64,000 nucleotides of DNA from Aurelia coerulea (Eukaryota; Cnidaria; Scyphozoa; Semaeostomeae; Ulmaridae): assembly GCA_039566865.1 (NCBI GenBank), contig CM076945.1:7243501-7307500 (forward strand). The letters run 5' to 3'. The position numbers and the translations under genes were made by a program. This document shows, piece after piece, positions 32,735 to 45,109 of the stretch; within the stretch, counting starts at the first letter, position 1; every line of letters starts with the position of its first letter. Under the pieces are notes generated by a model, which was given only the letters and a program-made list of their open reading frames with translations, was not told the origin of the DNA and made no database searches.

Positions 32735-33475
32735 TACACGGTGGCCCCGTCAATCGAGAGGATTGCTTTACAGGGGGCCGTGCCAAACTTTACAATATTA
32801 TCAAAAATTACTAACAACCTATACCTATATTTACAATCTAAAATAAAGAAATAAATGAAAAACAATGGAGTTAGCCTGAGAGAGGCAAATTACTCTTCAG
32901 CATACTTTTTAAAATGCTAAGAGAGGGCGCTTGTTTGACATCCAAAGGCAATTCATTCCAAGTCTTTGCACCCCGGAAAGATATCGCTTTCTGCCCATTG
33001 CAAGTTTTCATCCTTGGAACAAGGACATCGGCAATGGCATTCCGCAAATTCATACTGATATCACGCGCCGAGCTTTTCTTGAAAAGGTTTGAAAGATAGC
33101 CGGGTGCAAGACCTGACAATGCTTTGTATGTAATAGTAGCTGTCTTGCATTTTATCATTTCCGTAACCGTTGGCCAATTTAGTTCCTTGATCAAATTTGA
33201 GGCAGATACATCATAGCTGCTATTGGTGACAATTCTTGCAGCTCGATTTTGCAATTTTTGTATGGTTTGCAATCTGGTTTCACTGCAGCCTCCCCAAACA
33301 GAACAGCAATAACGGAAATGTGGCTCTACGATGCCATGATACATTTTGATTAAGGTATCCTTTGGTACGAATTTTTTGGCATATTTCAAAAATCCTAGAG
33401 CACGAGACAGTTTGCTACATAATAATTTCGTGTTCCGATCCCAAACGAGGCTATCATCAAGATTTGATGAATAAA
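32735..33475 (-). mobile_element. 5'-truncated LINE, ORF2 C-terminal fragment
   Basis: Minus-strand codons from about 33470 to the stop at 32871 read as the end of a LINE ORF2, after the RT catalytic box: thumb-like motifs MYHGIVEPHFRYCCSVWG and LQKLQNRAARIVTNSSYD, then a tail ending SMLKSNLPLSG. A short 3' UTR follows. The catalytic centre, endonuclease and ORF1 are missing. It resembles CR1/L2-type elements, but the clade was not determined. Confidence 0.85.
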
Positions 33476-35146
33476 CAAATAAAATAGTTGCAGCAAATAA
33501 GTACAAACACATTTGTTATTGCCACTCAGAAGGCCTGTTTGCAGGCTGGTAGCCATTTCCCTCTGCTTCATCTTCATCTCATGCTCAATTGTTGCAGCTG
33601 TTGGTATGAGAGGTTTGGATTTCTTATACCATGCAGCAAGCGTGTTTTCGCGTTGTTGCATATTGGGTACGATGGGGGTAATGTAGGTTTAGACCAAGAA
33701 AATCTCAAAATGCATAGCTAATGAAACTGCAGTAGCTTGCAAATTCTTTCAACCATGTTTTAATTTAAATTCAACGATTTTGTTTCATCCTAAAAATCTC
33801 AACTTTCATTTGATAAAGGCAGTTCTATATCCTTAAAAACAATTATCTTTCAGGTTACTAAAATAGACCTATTTTTCTGAAGGGTCGGAAAAGTAGATCT
33901 CGATTCTTGTCGATAAAGTGGCAATCTTTGCCTTTCATTCCAAGCAGCAATCCGTAAGGTTGCCCTCGGCACCAGACCCTCAAAATTAAGGAAAGGAAGA
34001 TTGTTGGCTCTGGTACCAAGGATATCGGCAAGAAAAATAACACTTCGATCTGTTTTTAATTATCTTCAATTGCTTTGATTTGGAAGGTCATGGTCGAATT
34101 TGATGGGGTCTACTGAGGGTAAAATTTGAATATGAAATTTCTAAAATTCATACGCAGATTTTCTCTGCAGGAACTATCCTTGAAGCATTGAATGTTGGCT
34201 GAACAATTAACAACCTCTCGTTTTGCGACATTTTCAATTTCCCGCCCCACCCCCCCCCCATTTTGCTCCCTCCAGACCTCAGCAATGATCCAATAAAATC
34301 GTTTGCAGTTCGTGTGTTGGGCTATTGGATACAACATGGCATGCAGTGAAAGCAAGGCCCTTTTCACAATTAGACACAAAACAACGTGGCAGGCTGAAAA
34401 TAAACCTAAATTTTGATGAATTCAAGAATGACGAATAATGTCCTGCCAAACGCCAAAGCCGTTTGATTCGAGGTCTTGGTTGGAGAGACAGTCTCTCTTT
34501 TGTAACGAGGCTTTTGAGGACATAGAACATCTTATCAGAAGCATGTTGGGCAAAATTTTGATATTTGTTTTTCACTGCCAATTTAAAACCAACAGATTTG
34601 TGGAGCTCAACCAACTGCAGCCATTTACCAACATTGTGTCCACCAATTACCAACATATTGCTCTCCCTTGACCCTTTTTTAAATCTCAAAATGGTCTATT
34701 GAAGGCTTCGCTGAAATCTAGTTATGGCAGAGTTCTTGGAAAAGCGAAATGGAAGTTCACTGTATGTGTATCAATGTTGATTTTTGAATTTGAAGGTGCT
34801 TGCGATTAGGCATCGGGCTTGTAATGCTTGACAATGCTGTCCTAAATGATTACAAACTCTACTCTCCTTCCTCTTTGATACATTTTCGTCTAATTTGAAG
34901 CTCATGGTGGAATATTCGCCAAGAAGGCCGATCGATTTACAGATTCGAATGGTCTACAAAACAATATTTGATTTTTATCTCTTTATGCCCCTATGAATCC
35001 TTCTTAATTTTCTGAAAAGTTGCCTGACAGTTTCTGCAGTATATAAAACATTGCATATATATGCTTCCGCAGCGGTACGAAGAAAAGAATTTCAATAAAA
35101 TATGATACAGTATGATGTCTCTGATAGAAATATTGTCATTGTTGGA
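33476..35146. other. Intergenic, no gene recognised
   Basis: AT-rich sequence with a poly-C tract near 34244-34258. The 136-codon minus-strand frame at 34279-34689 resembles nothing I know and overlaps an opposite-strand frame. Confidence 0.55.
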
Positions 35147-35760
35147 ACAAGGGCAGATTTTGTAATATATCAATACATTAGCAACAGTTGCGTTTGATTG
35201 GCACCTCAATTCAAAGCGATTAGTGTCTGCAGACAAAGGAAATTCTCCAAATTCTCTCAACCAGTAATTCAAAGCAAACAAAGCCGTAAAAGTTTCCCCG
35301 AAACTACGGCAGTAGGGCAAACTCTCGCCTTGTGCACGCGAAACGCGGTTTTAAGAGAAGTTACGTGCTTATAACGAAAGATGAAAGGTAAATCTAAAAT
35401 TCTGTACCTGGCAGATTTTGTTTATTTGATTCAGAAGCTGAGAAGACATTGGAATTCTTGCGTATTTGGGGCTTAACTGAGACGATTACAAAACAGCTCC
35501 TGAATCAAACAAACAAAATTCGCCAGACAAAACTTTAGATTTACCCTTCTTCTTTCGTTATAAGCACATAACTTCTCTCAAAAACCACATTTCGCGTGCA
35601 CAAGGCGAGAGTTTGCCTTACTGGTTTCGAGGAAACTTTTGGTGTTTGTTTTGAATTCCTGGTTGAGAGAATTTCCTTTGTCTGCAATCGCTAATCACTT
35701 TGAATTGAGGTGTCAATCAAACGCAACTGTGGCTATTGTATTATGAAATCTGCCCTCGTT
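35147..35760. mobile_element. Foldback MITE family C, copy 2
   Basis: The left end ACAAGGGCAGATTTTGTAAT pairs with the right end ...TATGAAATCTGCCCTCGT. The arms share the family words GGCAAACTCTCGCCTTGTGC and AGATTTACCCTTCTTCTTTC with the copies at 17015 and 41076. Confidence 0.7.
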
Positions 35761-36439
35761 AGTATAATCTATAAATGTTATTAAATACAAAATTCAGTTA
35801 GCATTTCGAAGTGATATAATCTATATAATACTATTATTATTTACAAGACATATTCTGAAGCCAAAACTAAATCAAATCCAAAAATTTCGGACGGTAATAG
35901 TTTTGGAGAAACTTTTTTGTCTGAATTATCTCTACAAGGGTCACGAAATGTCTTTTCGCTAAAATTGTAGTTCACGATAATTCTATTTGAAGTATTCAGT
36001 CTTGATATTTGGCTAAAATTATGTCAACTCAATCTAAAAATAAACTATTTTACATTTTCCAAAAAAATGTCTTTTTTATTGGTAACTTTAATTAAACCGT
36101 TCACCAATTGACGGTCTCAGGATGGTGTACGTAAACCGACGATTTGGGGCATGTTCTAGCCCTCAGAAAAAAAGACCATGAAGGCAAAATTGCTTGCCTA
36201 CCCCACCCCATAACTCCTAGCTCTCAACTGATTACCCTATTAGGGATATTTCACACAAAAGTAATATCTTAGGACCTATAGTTCTTGCTTAAGCAAACGT
36301 TTGAAATGTTCTTGCCAAGCAAAGAGTGTTGTAAAACGTTGCTTGAGAAGCAGATTTTAAAAGTATTTATTCCTATATATCTTTTGAAAAATTTTGAAAA
36401 CATTTCTTGCTTGTAGTTACAAACAATGCTTGACAACAG

Positions 36440-36605
36440 CAGCAGAGACGAAAGAGCCGGGGGCACTGGGGGCACGTGCCCCCTCCAAGATTTTGCAATA
36501 AACAAAGAAGTGCCCTTTTTATTTTCCGGAAGTGCGCTTTTAGCTTGCAGAAAAAGTGCCCTTAAGTGTCGTAACCCCAAGTTTGACATGCTTGCTACGT
36601 CCCTG
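36440..36605. mobile_element. hAT-type MITE downstream of gene B
   Basis: The ends CAGAGACGAAAG and, inverted, CAGGGACGTAGC are flanked by GACAACAG (36432-36439) and AACAACAG (36606-36613), an 8-bp duplication with one mismatch. Confidence 0.65.
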
Positions 36606-36713
36606 AACAACAGGCAAACCTTATGCTTTGACAGCAAACCTTAAATAATCTCTCATTTAGCAACTTTTTTACGTTTATATTATATTTGAACTTTGTATTG
36701 TAAATAGTTGGTA

Positions 36714-36719
36714 TTTATT
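36714..36719 (-). terminator. Possible poly(A) signal of PH gene B
   Basis: AATAAA on the minus strand, about 165 bases beyond the gene B stop codon. Confidence 0.5.
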
Positions 36720-36882
36720 AGTTTTCTTTAAAACTATTGCTTCCACCAACTGTAAATAAATAAGTTATTATAATATTATTATTATAACTGCTCATGCTAT
36801 GAAAAGCGATTTGAAGTATTTTTCCATTCATTCTTAATCACAGCTAGGCTGAGAATCGTATCATTCTGAATCTTGTCCAGGA

Positions 36883-39800
36883 TCATTCAAAGTCAAAACC
36901 GCCATCACCGAAATCATCGAAATCCTGATGATCGCCGAAGTCTCCATGATCGCCGAAATCGTGATGATCACCGTAGTCTTGATGGCTACCGAACTCCTGA
37001 TGAAAAGGCTCACCACTGAAAATGTCAGGACCACCGAACGGTGAATGCTCACCGATAGTGCCATGAGAATAACCAAATTCTTGATTATGATTTTCGAACC
37101 CATGGTGGCCATCCAACCCATGGTGGCCATCCAACCCATGGTGGCCATCGAATCCATGATGGTCGCCGAACCCATGGTGGCCATCCAACCCATGATGGTC
37201 GCCGAACTCGCGGTGATCACCGAATTCGTGATGATTGTCGAAATCATTATGATGATCATGGAAATCGTGATGATGATCATGGAAATCATGATGGTCGTGG
37301 ATTCCATGATAATGATGATTACTGATTCCATGATGATGGCCACCAAATCCGTGATGAGCACCAAATCCATTATGAAAACCACCACGATTCATGAAGTTAC
37401 CAGCCATGTGCGGCCCAGGCCTCATCCCATTTGCCATAACCCCAAAAGCGAGACCGCTGGCCATAGCCGTCAACAGCATTTTCTCTTCTTTATCATCATT
37501 TGTCTGCGGTGGAGGAGCTCGTTGTCCATACATAGGCTGTGGCGGTGGGACGTGCACGATCCCGTTCTGTACTGGGTAAGGTTGCTGTTGTTGTTGTACT
37601 TGGTAAGGGTGCTGTATTGCATTAGGTTGTTGTTGCTGTTGTTGTTGTTGTACTGGGTAAGGTTGCTGCTGTTGCACTGGGTAAGTTGAGTTCTTTGGTT
37701 GCTTTTTATTCTTCTGTGGTGGTTTTGGCGAACCTAAGAAGAAAATGTGATTGGATCAGTAATTTCGTGGAAAATTTAACACATGATGTGATTAATTGTT
37801 CGTTGCAGCACTTGCAGGAAAGTTGGTTTCTAAGAGAAGCTACATGCTTATAGTGAAAGAAAAAGGGTAAATCTAAAGCAAATAGCAAAAGACCCCCTGA
37901 AACTTGGGTGTCTATCTCATTTCGGCTGCATACCAATGAGACCTTCAAAATGAATGAACAGAGCTAATTAGAGGCAATCTATAACTAGGACAAGGAACAC
38001 TCCTACGCACGTTATTATTCCTCTGGCTAAACAATATCCACGAACGTCTCGAGATTATCAAATACGATAGGCTAATAATAGAATACCCAGACTCCTTCCA
38101 CGCGGGGCTTTTATCTCCGTTGATTCTCTTTAAGGGACGACGTTTTTATGTATTAGAAGCAGAGATAAAGCCAAACCCTAGTGGATATCCTACACCAGCT
38201 GCACGCCAAAGAGGACATCGACAGGCAGCGTCATCATATGTCAAAAGCAGAGATGAAGCCAACCCTTGAGCGATATCCTACTCAGGCTCCACAGCAAAGA
38301 GGTCATCGACAGACAGCGTCTTCATATATCAAAAGCAGAGATCAAGCCAACCCTCAGTAGATATCCTACTCCAGCGGCACGCCAAAGAAGTCATCGACAG
38401 ACAGCTTCATCATATATCAAAAAGCAGAGATAAAGCCAACCCTTGGTGGATATCCTACTCCAGCTGCACGCCAAAGAATGCATCGACAGACAGGGTCATC
38501 ATATATCGAAAGCAGAGGTCAAGCCAGCCCTTAGTGGGTATCCTACTCCAGCTGCACGCCAAAGAGGTCATCGACAGACAGTGTCATCATCATATGCCAA
38601 AAGCAGAGATCAAGCCAGCCCTTGGTGGATATCCTACTCCTGCTGCACGCCAAAGAAGTCATCGACAGACAGCTTCATCATATATCGAAAGCAGAGGTCA
38701 AGCCAACCCTTGAGCGATATCCTACTCAGGCTCCACAGCAAAGAGATCATCGACAGACGGCGTCATCATATTTCAAAAGCAGAGATGAAACCAACCCTTG
38801 AGGGATATCCTACTCCAGCTGCACGCCAAAGAAATCATCGACAGACAGCGTCGTCATATATTAAAGGCAGAGATAAAGCCAACCCTTAGTGGATATCCTA
38901 CACCAGCTGCACGCCAAAGAGGACATCGACAGGCAGCGTCATCATATGTCAAAAGCAGAGATGAAGCCAACCCTTGAGCGATATCCTACTCAGGCTCCAC
39001 ACCAAAGAGGTCATCGACAGACGGCGTCATCATATTTCAAAAGCAGAGATAAAACCAACCCTCGAGGGATATCCTACTCCAGCTGCACGCCAAAGAAGTC
39101 ATCGACAGACAGCTTCATCATATATCAAAAGCAGCGATAAAACCAACCCTCAGTAGATATCCTACTCCAGCTGCACGCCAAAGAAGTCATCGACAGACAG
39201 CGTGATCATATATCGAAAGCAGAGATCAAGCCAACCCTCAGTGGATATCCTACACCAGCTGCACGCCAAAGAGGACATCGACAGGCAGCGTCATCATATG
39301 TCAAAAGCAGAGATGAAGCCAACCCTTGAGCGATATCTTACTCAAGCTCCACAGCAAAGAGGTCATCGACAGACAGCGTCTTCATATATCAAAAGCAGAG
39401 ATAAAGCCAACCCTTAGTGGATATCCTACACCAGCTGCACGCCAAAGAGGACATCGACAGGCAGCGTCATCATATGTCAAAAGCAGAGATAAAGCCAACC
39501 CCTTGTGAATATCCTACTCCAGCTGCACGCCAAAGAGGTTATAGACAGACAGCATCATCGTATATCAAAAGCAGAGATAAAACCCACCCTTGAGGGATAT
39601 CCTACTCAAGCTCCACACCAAAGAAGTCGTCGACAGACAGCGTCTCCATATATCAAAAATAGAGATAAACAAAACATCAGTATTTGAACTTTTACTTTAT
39701 TCATCTAATTAAGAAGCTATGCATTAGGTGCTCGAAAAAAACACAGAATATAATAAATCTAGGTCACAAAATGATGTCTCTGCTGTATTTTGATTCAAGG

Positions 39801-42800
39801 AGCTTACCTTTTATATCATGTTTCGGCTTAGCAGGAGGGCTTGGCTTTCCATTGGTAACTGGCCTCAACGCAGGTGTGGGTGACGGGGATGTAGGATAAG
39901 CACCGTTGTTTGGCTTAGGGCTAGTCCCAAGCTTTCCCTGGGGTGTCGGTGTTAGAGCTACCCTTGGACCATACGACGTCGGAGAGGTTCCACTGCTAAC
40001 GTTTGGGCTACTGCTGAGCTTTCCTTGGGGTGTCGGTTTTAAAGCAATCCTTGGTCCATACGATGTCGGAGAGGTTCCATTAGTTGTATTTGGACTACTA
40101 CCGAGCTTTCCTTGTTGCGTCGGTTTCAAAGCAACCCTTGGTCCATACGATGGTGGAGAGGCTCCACTAGTTGTATGTGTACTATTGCCAAGCTTTCCGG
40201 GTTGAGTAGGCCTGAGGACGGGCCTAGGTTCTGAGGATGTCAAGTAAGAACCGTTGCCAAACTTTGGACTACTGCTCGGCTTTGCTGGAGGTCTTGGCTT
40301 GAGAGCAGGCCTAGGTCCAGACGATGTAGGACAGGAACCATTGCTTTGTCCTGTGTTGTTCGGTTTCAAAGGCACTCTTGGTCCGTGCGGGTAAGCACCA
40401 TTACCCCGTTGTGGACTGTTGTGCGGCTTTGGAGGCGGTGTAGGGCTAGAAGCAGGCTTTGATGTTGGATAAGCGGTCTGAAAGGAAAAATAATTTTTCT
40501 GATAAATACATGATGAAAGACAAGGAAATACATCAAACTACGCAGCTTTTTCAGTCTGCAGTCATTTTTCACAGCATGGATCTTCAGTCAATGACCGAAA
40601 GTTAGATATGAAAGGGGTCTTGCAGAAATTAACAATCATGGATCTCTCCGGCCCATACTTAGCGCTTGTGCACAAAAGCACGAATTCAAAGATGCGCCAT
40701 GGACAAGGCTTACGAGCAAGACTTATTTGGCTGTTCAAGCATTCTTTCCTAAAATCCAATTTTCTGTCATTACTCCTAAATCCAATAAAAATCCAGGCAA
40801 AACGCCTCAGTCTCTATTGGGGTGGGAAAACGGGAGTTCTGTTTTGCTGGGTAGATAATGAGCTTGAGAAGTTGATCAAAGTTTGATTTTGTATCAGACC
40901 ATTATATATGCGAAAAGGACTTACCGCTTCTTTCTGCATCTTTTCAAGTAATCTTACCCATTCACTGAAATCAGATGAAAATCGTTATTAGGTTAATCTT
41001 GTTGTTGAAAAATCACATTTTTAGGGTACAAATTGATGAATTTTCTCATCTCACAGGGAAGATGGGAACAAACAACAAGGACAGATTTTGTAAGACAATA
41101 GCATGAGCTGCTTTTGAATGGCACCGCAATTCAAGCGATTAGCAATCGCAGAAAAAGAAAATTGTCTCAACAAGTAATTCACAACAAGCAACGCTGCATA
41201 ATTTTCTCTAACAACCAAGGTAGCTAATTAGCTCGTTGTGCATTCCAGAAGTTGTTTTTAAGAGCAGACATGAGACTAGATCAAAAGAAGAAGAATACAT
41301 CGACACATCTGCCTCGGGCATTTAATTTGTTTGGTCCAAAAGCCGATTGAGAAGCGATTCAATTCTCTTATTATTTTGGGTGTAATCAAAACACTTACTG
41401 TTCGGCTTGTGAACCAAAGAAATAAAACGCTCGTGTTAGATGTGTAGATATATCCTTCTTCTTTTGATATATCCTCATGTTTGCTCGTGAAAACAATATT
41501 TCTGGAATGCACAACGAGTGCGCTAGCTACCTGCGTTTCAGAGAAAGTTTTGCGGCTTTGTTTGTTTTGAATTACTGGCTGAGGGAATTTCCTTCGTCAC
41601 TAATCGGTAATCACTTTGAATTAAGGTGTCAACAAAAGCAACTCGTGCTATTGTGTTACAAAATATGTCCTCGTTGGAACAAACAAAAAACTCTGGGAGG
41701 GTCTCAGGAATGCCGACACCTATATTTTCAAAAAAGTGAATATTCAATACTACCACCATCTTGATTCATAATCCACACACTAAGTTAACTGCAAGTGTAG
41801 TTAAAAGGGGCTCCGTCGTCAAATTGTAAACAAAACGATGATTTTTGCAGTTTTTTTAAATTAAAGGGCAACTTGAAGCCTGGACTCATTTTTTTCCTGG
41901 ACTCACTATGGCAGCAACAAAAACAGCAACAGTAACCATTTCTACATTTGTTTTAATTGAGTTATTTGCTAAAACTGGTCAGGTTGTCCATCAGTCCATT
42001 AACAGCGGTAGCTCCGACTATGTAGTCAGTCTACTTTGGCCACTAAAGCGGAGGGGGAGAAAAAATAAGGGGCTGCCCGACACAAAGTCCTGCAAACACT
42101 TTTTCCCCAACTGAGCGCAGATTTTTGCCCGATTGCGGCTGATTTTTCGCTCATTTTTCTAACGTAGGGGGAAGGGTACTGTCTCCGGATAGTACGCTTG
42201 TGCCTTTGGCACAATGGTGGCGCCACGGGGGAATTAGGGGGATACCTTTTGACTGAAAAATTACGTCAGAATCCCCCCACACCTTTGGAATTTTTAGAGC
42301 TGGTGCCGCCACTGCTTTGGCATAAAAACATTTGTTTGGGCAAAATCAATTCTCGGCTCTGATTTTAAGCGTATCTACGCGTTTTTGGAAACATAATGTG
42401 GTGAAAAAAATCATGAAAAATCAGTTATGCCGAGTGAGGAATCCTTGTCACAAGATAGAAATCTCCAGCCAGTGCTGAAATTATTGAAAAATTCCGTGCA
42501 TACAGAAACAATTTCAGCTCCGATGGAGAAATCAATTAACAATTAGATACCAACAACAACAACAAAAAATGAATTCATATCATGTGACCTAATTTCATTT
42601 CATGTAAACACAAAGCAAAGCAACCAACAGTTTTAAAACTCAACTCGCTCGAGTTGTACTGAGCCATGGCTGAGATATCTCAGTTCGACAAAAGGTTCTT
42701 TGACTTATGGTGGAAGCAAGAAGTCGGCTTTTGACTTTTAGCATTTTGGAAAAATAACTTTGGTGAAGATATATTGAAAAAGTAAATGATCCATAATTGA

Positions 42801-44033
42801 AATATCCAAATAAAGATGATTAAAGGGACTTACTTGCATTCATTATCAGAAGAAGCCAGATATGGATGATCTTTGCCATTCTTCGTCTTGATAGAAAAAG
42901 CGGCATTTATATTCGCATTATCTTTGGGTAATTTAAGTGAACCACAATCTGAACTTTTCTCTATTTGTTTACATTCTGAACTTATCCAAATCCTTGTATC
43001 ATGCGATGTTTTGCTCTCGTCATCATATACAATAAATTCTCCGTTATCTTTCAGCACACAGTATCTCTTTTTCCAAGACTTTCTCAATGTACCACCTACA
43101 ATGACGAATGACATTAATAAATGAGTCATGTCCAGACCCTTCGTTGAGCCTGGGTCATGAAAACGAATGGGATGTAACAAACCAATGACTACTTCAAGAA
43201 GACTTTGTTAAAGAAAACCCCGTTGAAACAAGGAAAGCATCCTTTCTTTGTATCTGTACATTTCGGGGGCCTAGGAGCAATTTAGGCCCATTTGGTCAGT
43301 TTTTACCATCCTTCGCAATGCTAAAATCTATCTCAAATTAGGTGTTACGAGGGGTGTTACGTGAGATTTACAATAACGCAAAATTCCTGATGCAGAACCC
43401 TTGGGTTGTTTTATTCGTAGGCATTTTCGCGTGATATCTAATTCGAGACAGATTAGAGATCACCATCCCTCGCAACATCATTTTCCACGGCAGAGAAATT
43501 TTGATTTGAAAATATTTTTAGCCTACGAATCGTATTTTGCGCAAGTCGATTGATGACACGGAAACGTTTCTAATTTGTTCGACAATGACGATTTGGCGTC
43601 CATGGAGGGAATGTTTGCAGGGCAATTCCAACAGGTTTGTCGCGCATAATCATAATCATTTTCAAGATCAACTTGATCCAGTTCAGCCTGGTTTAGAACG
43701 AGAAATTCAGCAAAAACGTTTTTCAAAAAAATACAGTAGTGTTAACAAAAGCTTGCAGATAGAACTTGAAGCAAATATTGTTTGCAAAAGCTCGTTGGTG
43801 CGTTTAGATTTAATAAATGTTAGCCTGTTCAGAACATTTCTAACAAGTCAAATCACAAAATCATAACATTTTAATTAAAATTAAACACAGAATCAATGAA
43901 GTAATGAAAATAAATTGAATGATAACGATGAATAATCCTAGAAGACTAAAAAATAAATCAACCTAAATCATTATTCATTTGCAGCAAAAAACTTACAATA
44001 TCTTTCAAGCCAACCATACTTTTGCTCAGCCAT
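36883..44033 (-). CDS. PH-domain protein B with Pro-rich repeats and Q/His-rich tail
   Basis: Five exons: 44033-43997, 43095-42834, 40964-40925, 40477-39808 and 37733-36883, with GT-AG borders, joining in frame to 619 aa. Exon sizes 37, 262 and 40 equal those of gene A. Residues 1-113 form a PH domain (MAEQKYGWLERY, SWKKRYCVLKDNGEF, EWVRLLEKMQKEA). Residues 114-336 are Pro-rich, built from repeats with cores YGPRVALKPTPQGKLGSSPN. Residues 345-400 are Q-rich. The block DDKEEKMLLTAMASGLAFGV, with a short Gly-zipper-like hydrophobic run, is conserved with A. Residues 460-619 are His/Gly/Asp/Phe repeats such as DGHHGLDGHHGF and end GGFDFE. A membrane-lipid-binding scaffold with a disordered, possibly metal-binding or self-associating tail is inferred. 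No known family is recognised beyond PH. Confidence 0.85.
38160..39670 (+). repeat. 88-bp minisatellite, about 17 copies, in intron 4 of gene B
   Basis: Units of 87-91 bp carry the landmarks GATATCCTACTCCAGCTGCA, ATCGACAGACAGCGTCATCA and AAAGCAGAGATAAAGCCAAC. At least two unit types occur (CCAGCTGCACGCC and CAGGCTCCACAGC variants). A dimer with the variant GGACATCGACAGGCAGCGTC recurs near 38180, 38890, 39240 and 39420, giving higher-order structure. The unit length is not a multiple of three and the apparent ORFs change frame, so it is not coding. It lies between exons 5 and 4. Confidence 0.9.
41076..41675. mobile_element. Foldback MITE family C, copy 3, in intron 2 of gene B
   Basis: The inverted ends CAAGGACAGATTTTGTAAGA and ...CAAAATATGTCCTCGTTG are flanked by GGAACAAACAA on the left and GAACAAACAA on the right, about 10 bp of target duplication. 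It was inserted after the A/B duplication, since gene A intron 2 lacks it. Confidence 0.7.
42212..42314. mobile_element. Short hAT-type MITE in intron 2 of gene B
   Basis: 103 bp with ends CAATGGTGGCGCCACGGGGG and, inverted, CAGTGGCGGCACCAGC. It is flanked by a perfect 8-bp duplication CTTTGGCA (42204-42211 and 42315-42322). Confidence 0.75.
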
Positions 44034-44147
44034 TTTCTTATTCTGTCTGTCGACTGTTGTTCTTCCAGTTTTCTTCAACTGATTTTCTTGTGTTGCTGTC
44101 TGCTTCTCTTATGTACTCTTGAACCATGCTTGAACACACTTTGAAAC

Positions 44148-44334
44148 AACAATGCGATAAAGGGAGTGCCACAACAAATTGCCTAATTCACATCACGCTA
44201 GTGACGTACGAGTTATCTGACGTATTCTTTGTCTTCCGAGGGCCTATTGTTATTATTCGTCATAGTGCAGGTATCTGTTTTCAATTTCGGCATGGCTTTC
44301 ATCATTCCTTATCTCATCAAAGTTTGACGTAACA
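44148..44334 (-). promoter_or_regulatory. Upstream block of gene B conserved with gene A
   Basis: The counterpart of 27955-28175, about 115-300 bases upstream of the start codon. TGACGT half-sites occur at 44202, 44218 and 44325. Conservation here is much higher than in the introns of the two genes, which favours a control region. Confidence 0.6.
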
Positions 44335-45109
44335 CAGCTGCATTGCTAAATGAATGGGAATTAATCACGCAAATTTTGTATTGTAATCATGCTGTGCATT
44401 TTGAGTTGACTTTTGCGTTCTGTTTTGTTTTGGGTTTGCATATATTGCTAGCATGTTTTCCATATTTTCGCAGTAAGCTGTCTGCGTGCAAGCAGGTCAA
44501 CCAAGGAAAGGAAATGAAGCGAAATCCATTCAGCATTTAATTCAATGAAGTTTCGATTATTATTGCCGAAAATGCGGCAGTAGTTTCTTCAAAAATAAAG
44601 GGTCAAACATTGCAGTTTGGGGCGGTTTGGGGGCATTTACAGTCAAAATTTTTAAGGCAATTCCTAATCATATAAACTATCCTTGTGAACTTCAGCAAAA
44701 CATACCCATATTCAACAAAAATTTGCCGAAATGAACCCTTGTTTAGAAAATTTTTGGTCCAAAAGCCCACACATATATATGGGCGGCACATACCCGTACC
44801 CTCAACATGTTATGTACCCCCGGGGGTTTGAATACATACACGTTCATTCTCCAATTTTTCCAAGAAGGCTCACTACTCATTTCTTTTATACTGGTTTTCC
44901 AGGTTTTTCATAGCTTTCTTTTTGAAGCTTTCTACTGGTTATTTATTTGGACGAAACGAAATAATCACAACAACTGAGTAAAAATTATCTAACTTAACTT
45001 AAAGTTAACCATTCAATGTTTTGATGACTTATTTTGTTTTCTGTTGGCCAAAAATCAGGAAACTACCGATTCTTAATAACTAGTACAGTTTTTGGATTCG
45101 CTCGGAATA
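44335..45109. other. Intergenic, nothing recognised
   Basis: AT-rich spacer upstream of gene B. No exon or bounded repeat is recognised. Confidence 0.5.

Noticed and set aside
34279..34689. 136-codon minus-strand frame
   Set aside because: No recognisable motif and overlapped by an opposite-strand frame of similar quality.
37045..37689. 214-codon plus-strand frame opposite gene B exon 5
   Set aside because: Same reason: complement of HH and Q repeat codons.
38160..39670. CRISPR-like array
   Set aside because: Units are contiguous with no unique spacers, and the genome is eukaryotic.
38443..39687. Several open frames of 60-148 codons with repeated motifs
   Set aside because: They are translations of the 88-bp minisatellite. 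Units shift frame, and the array lies in an intron on the other strand from gene B.
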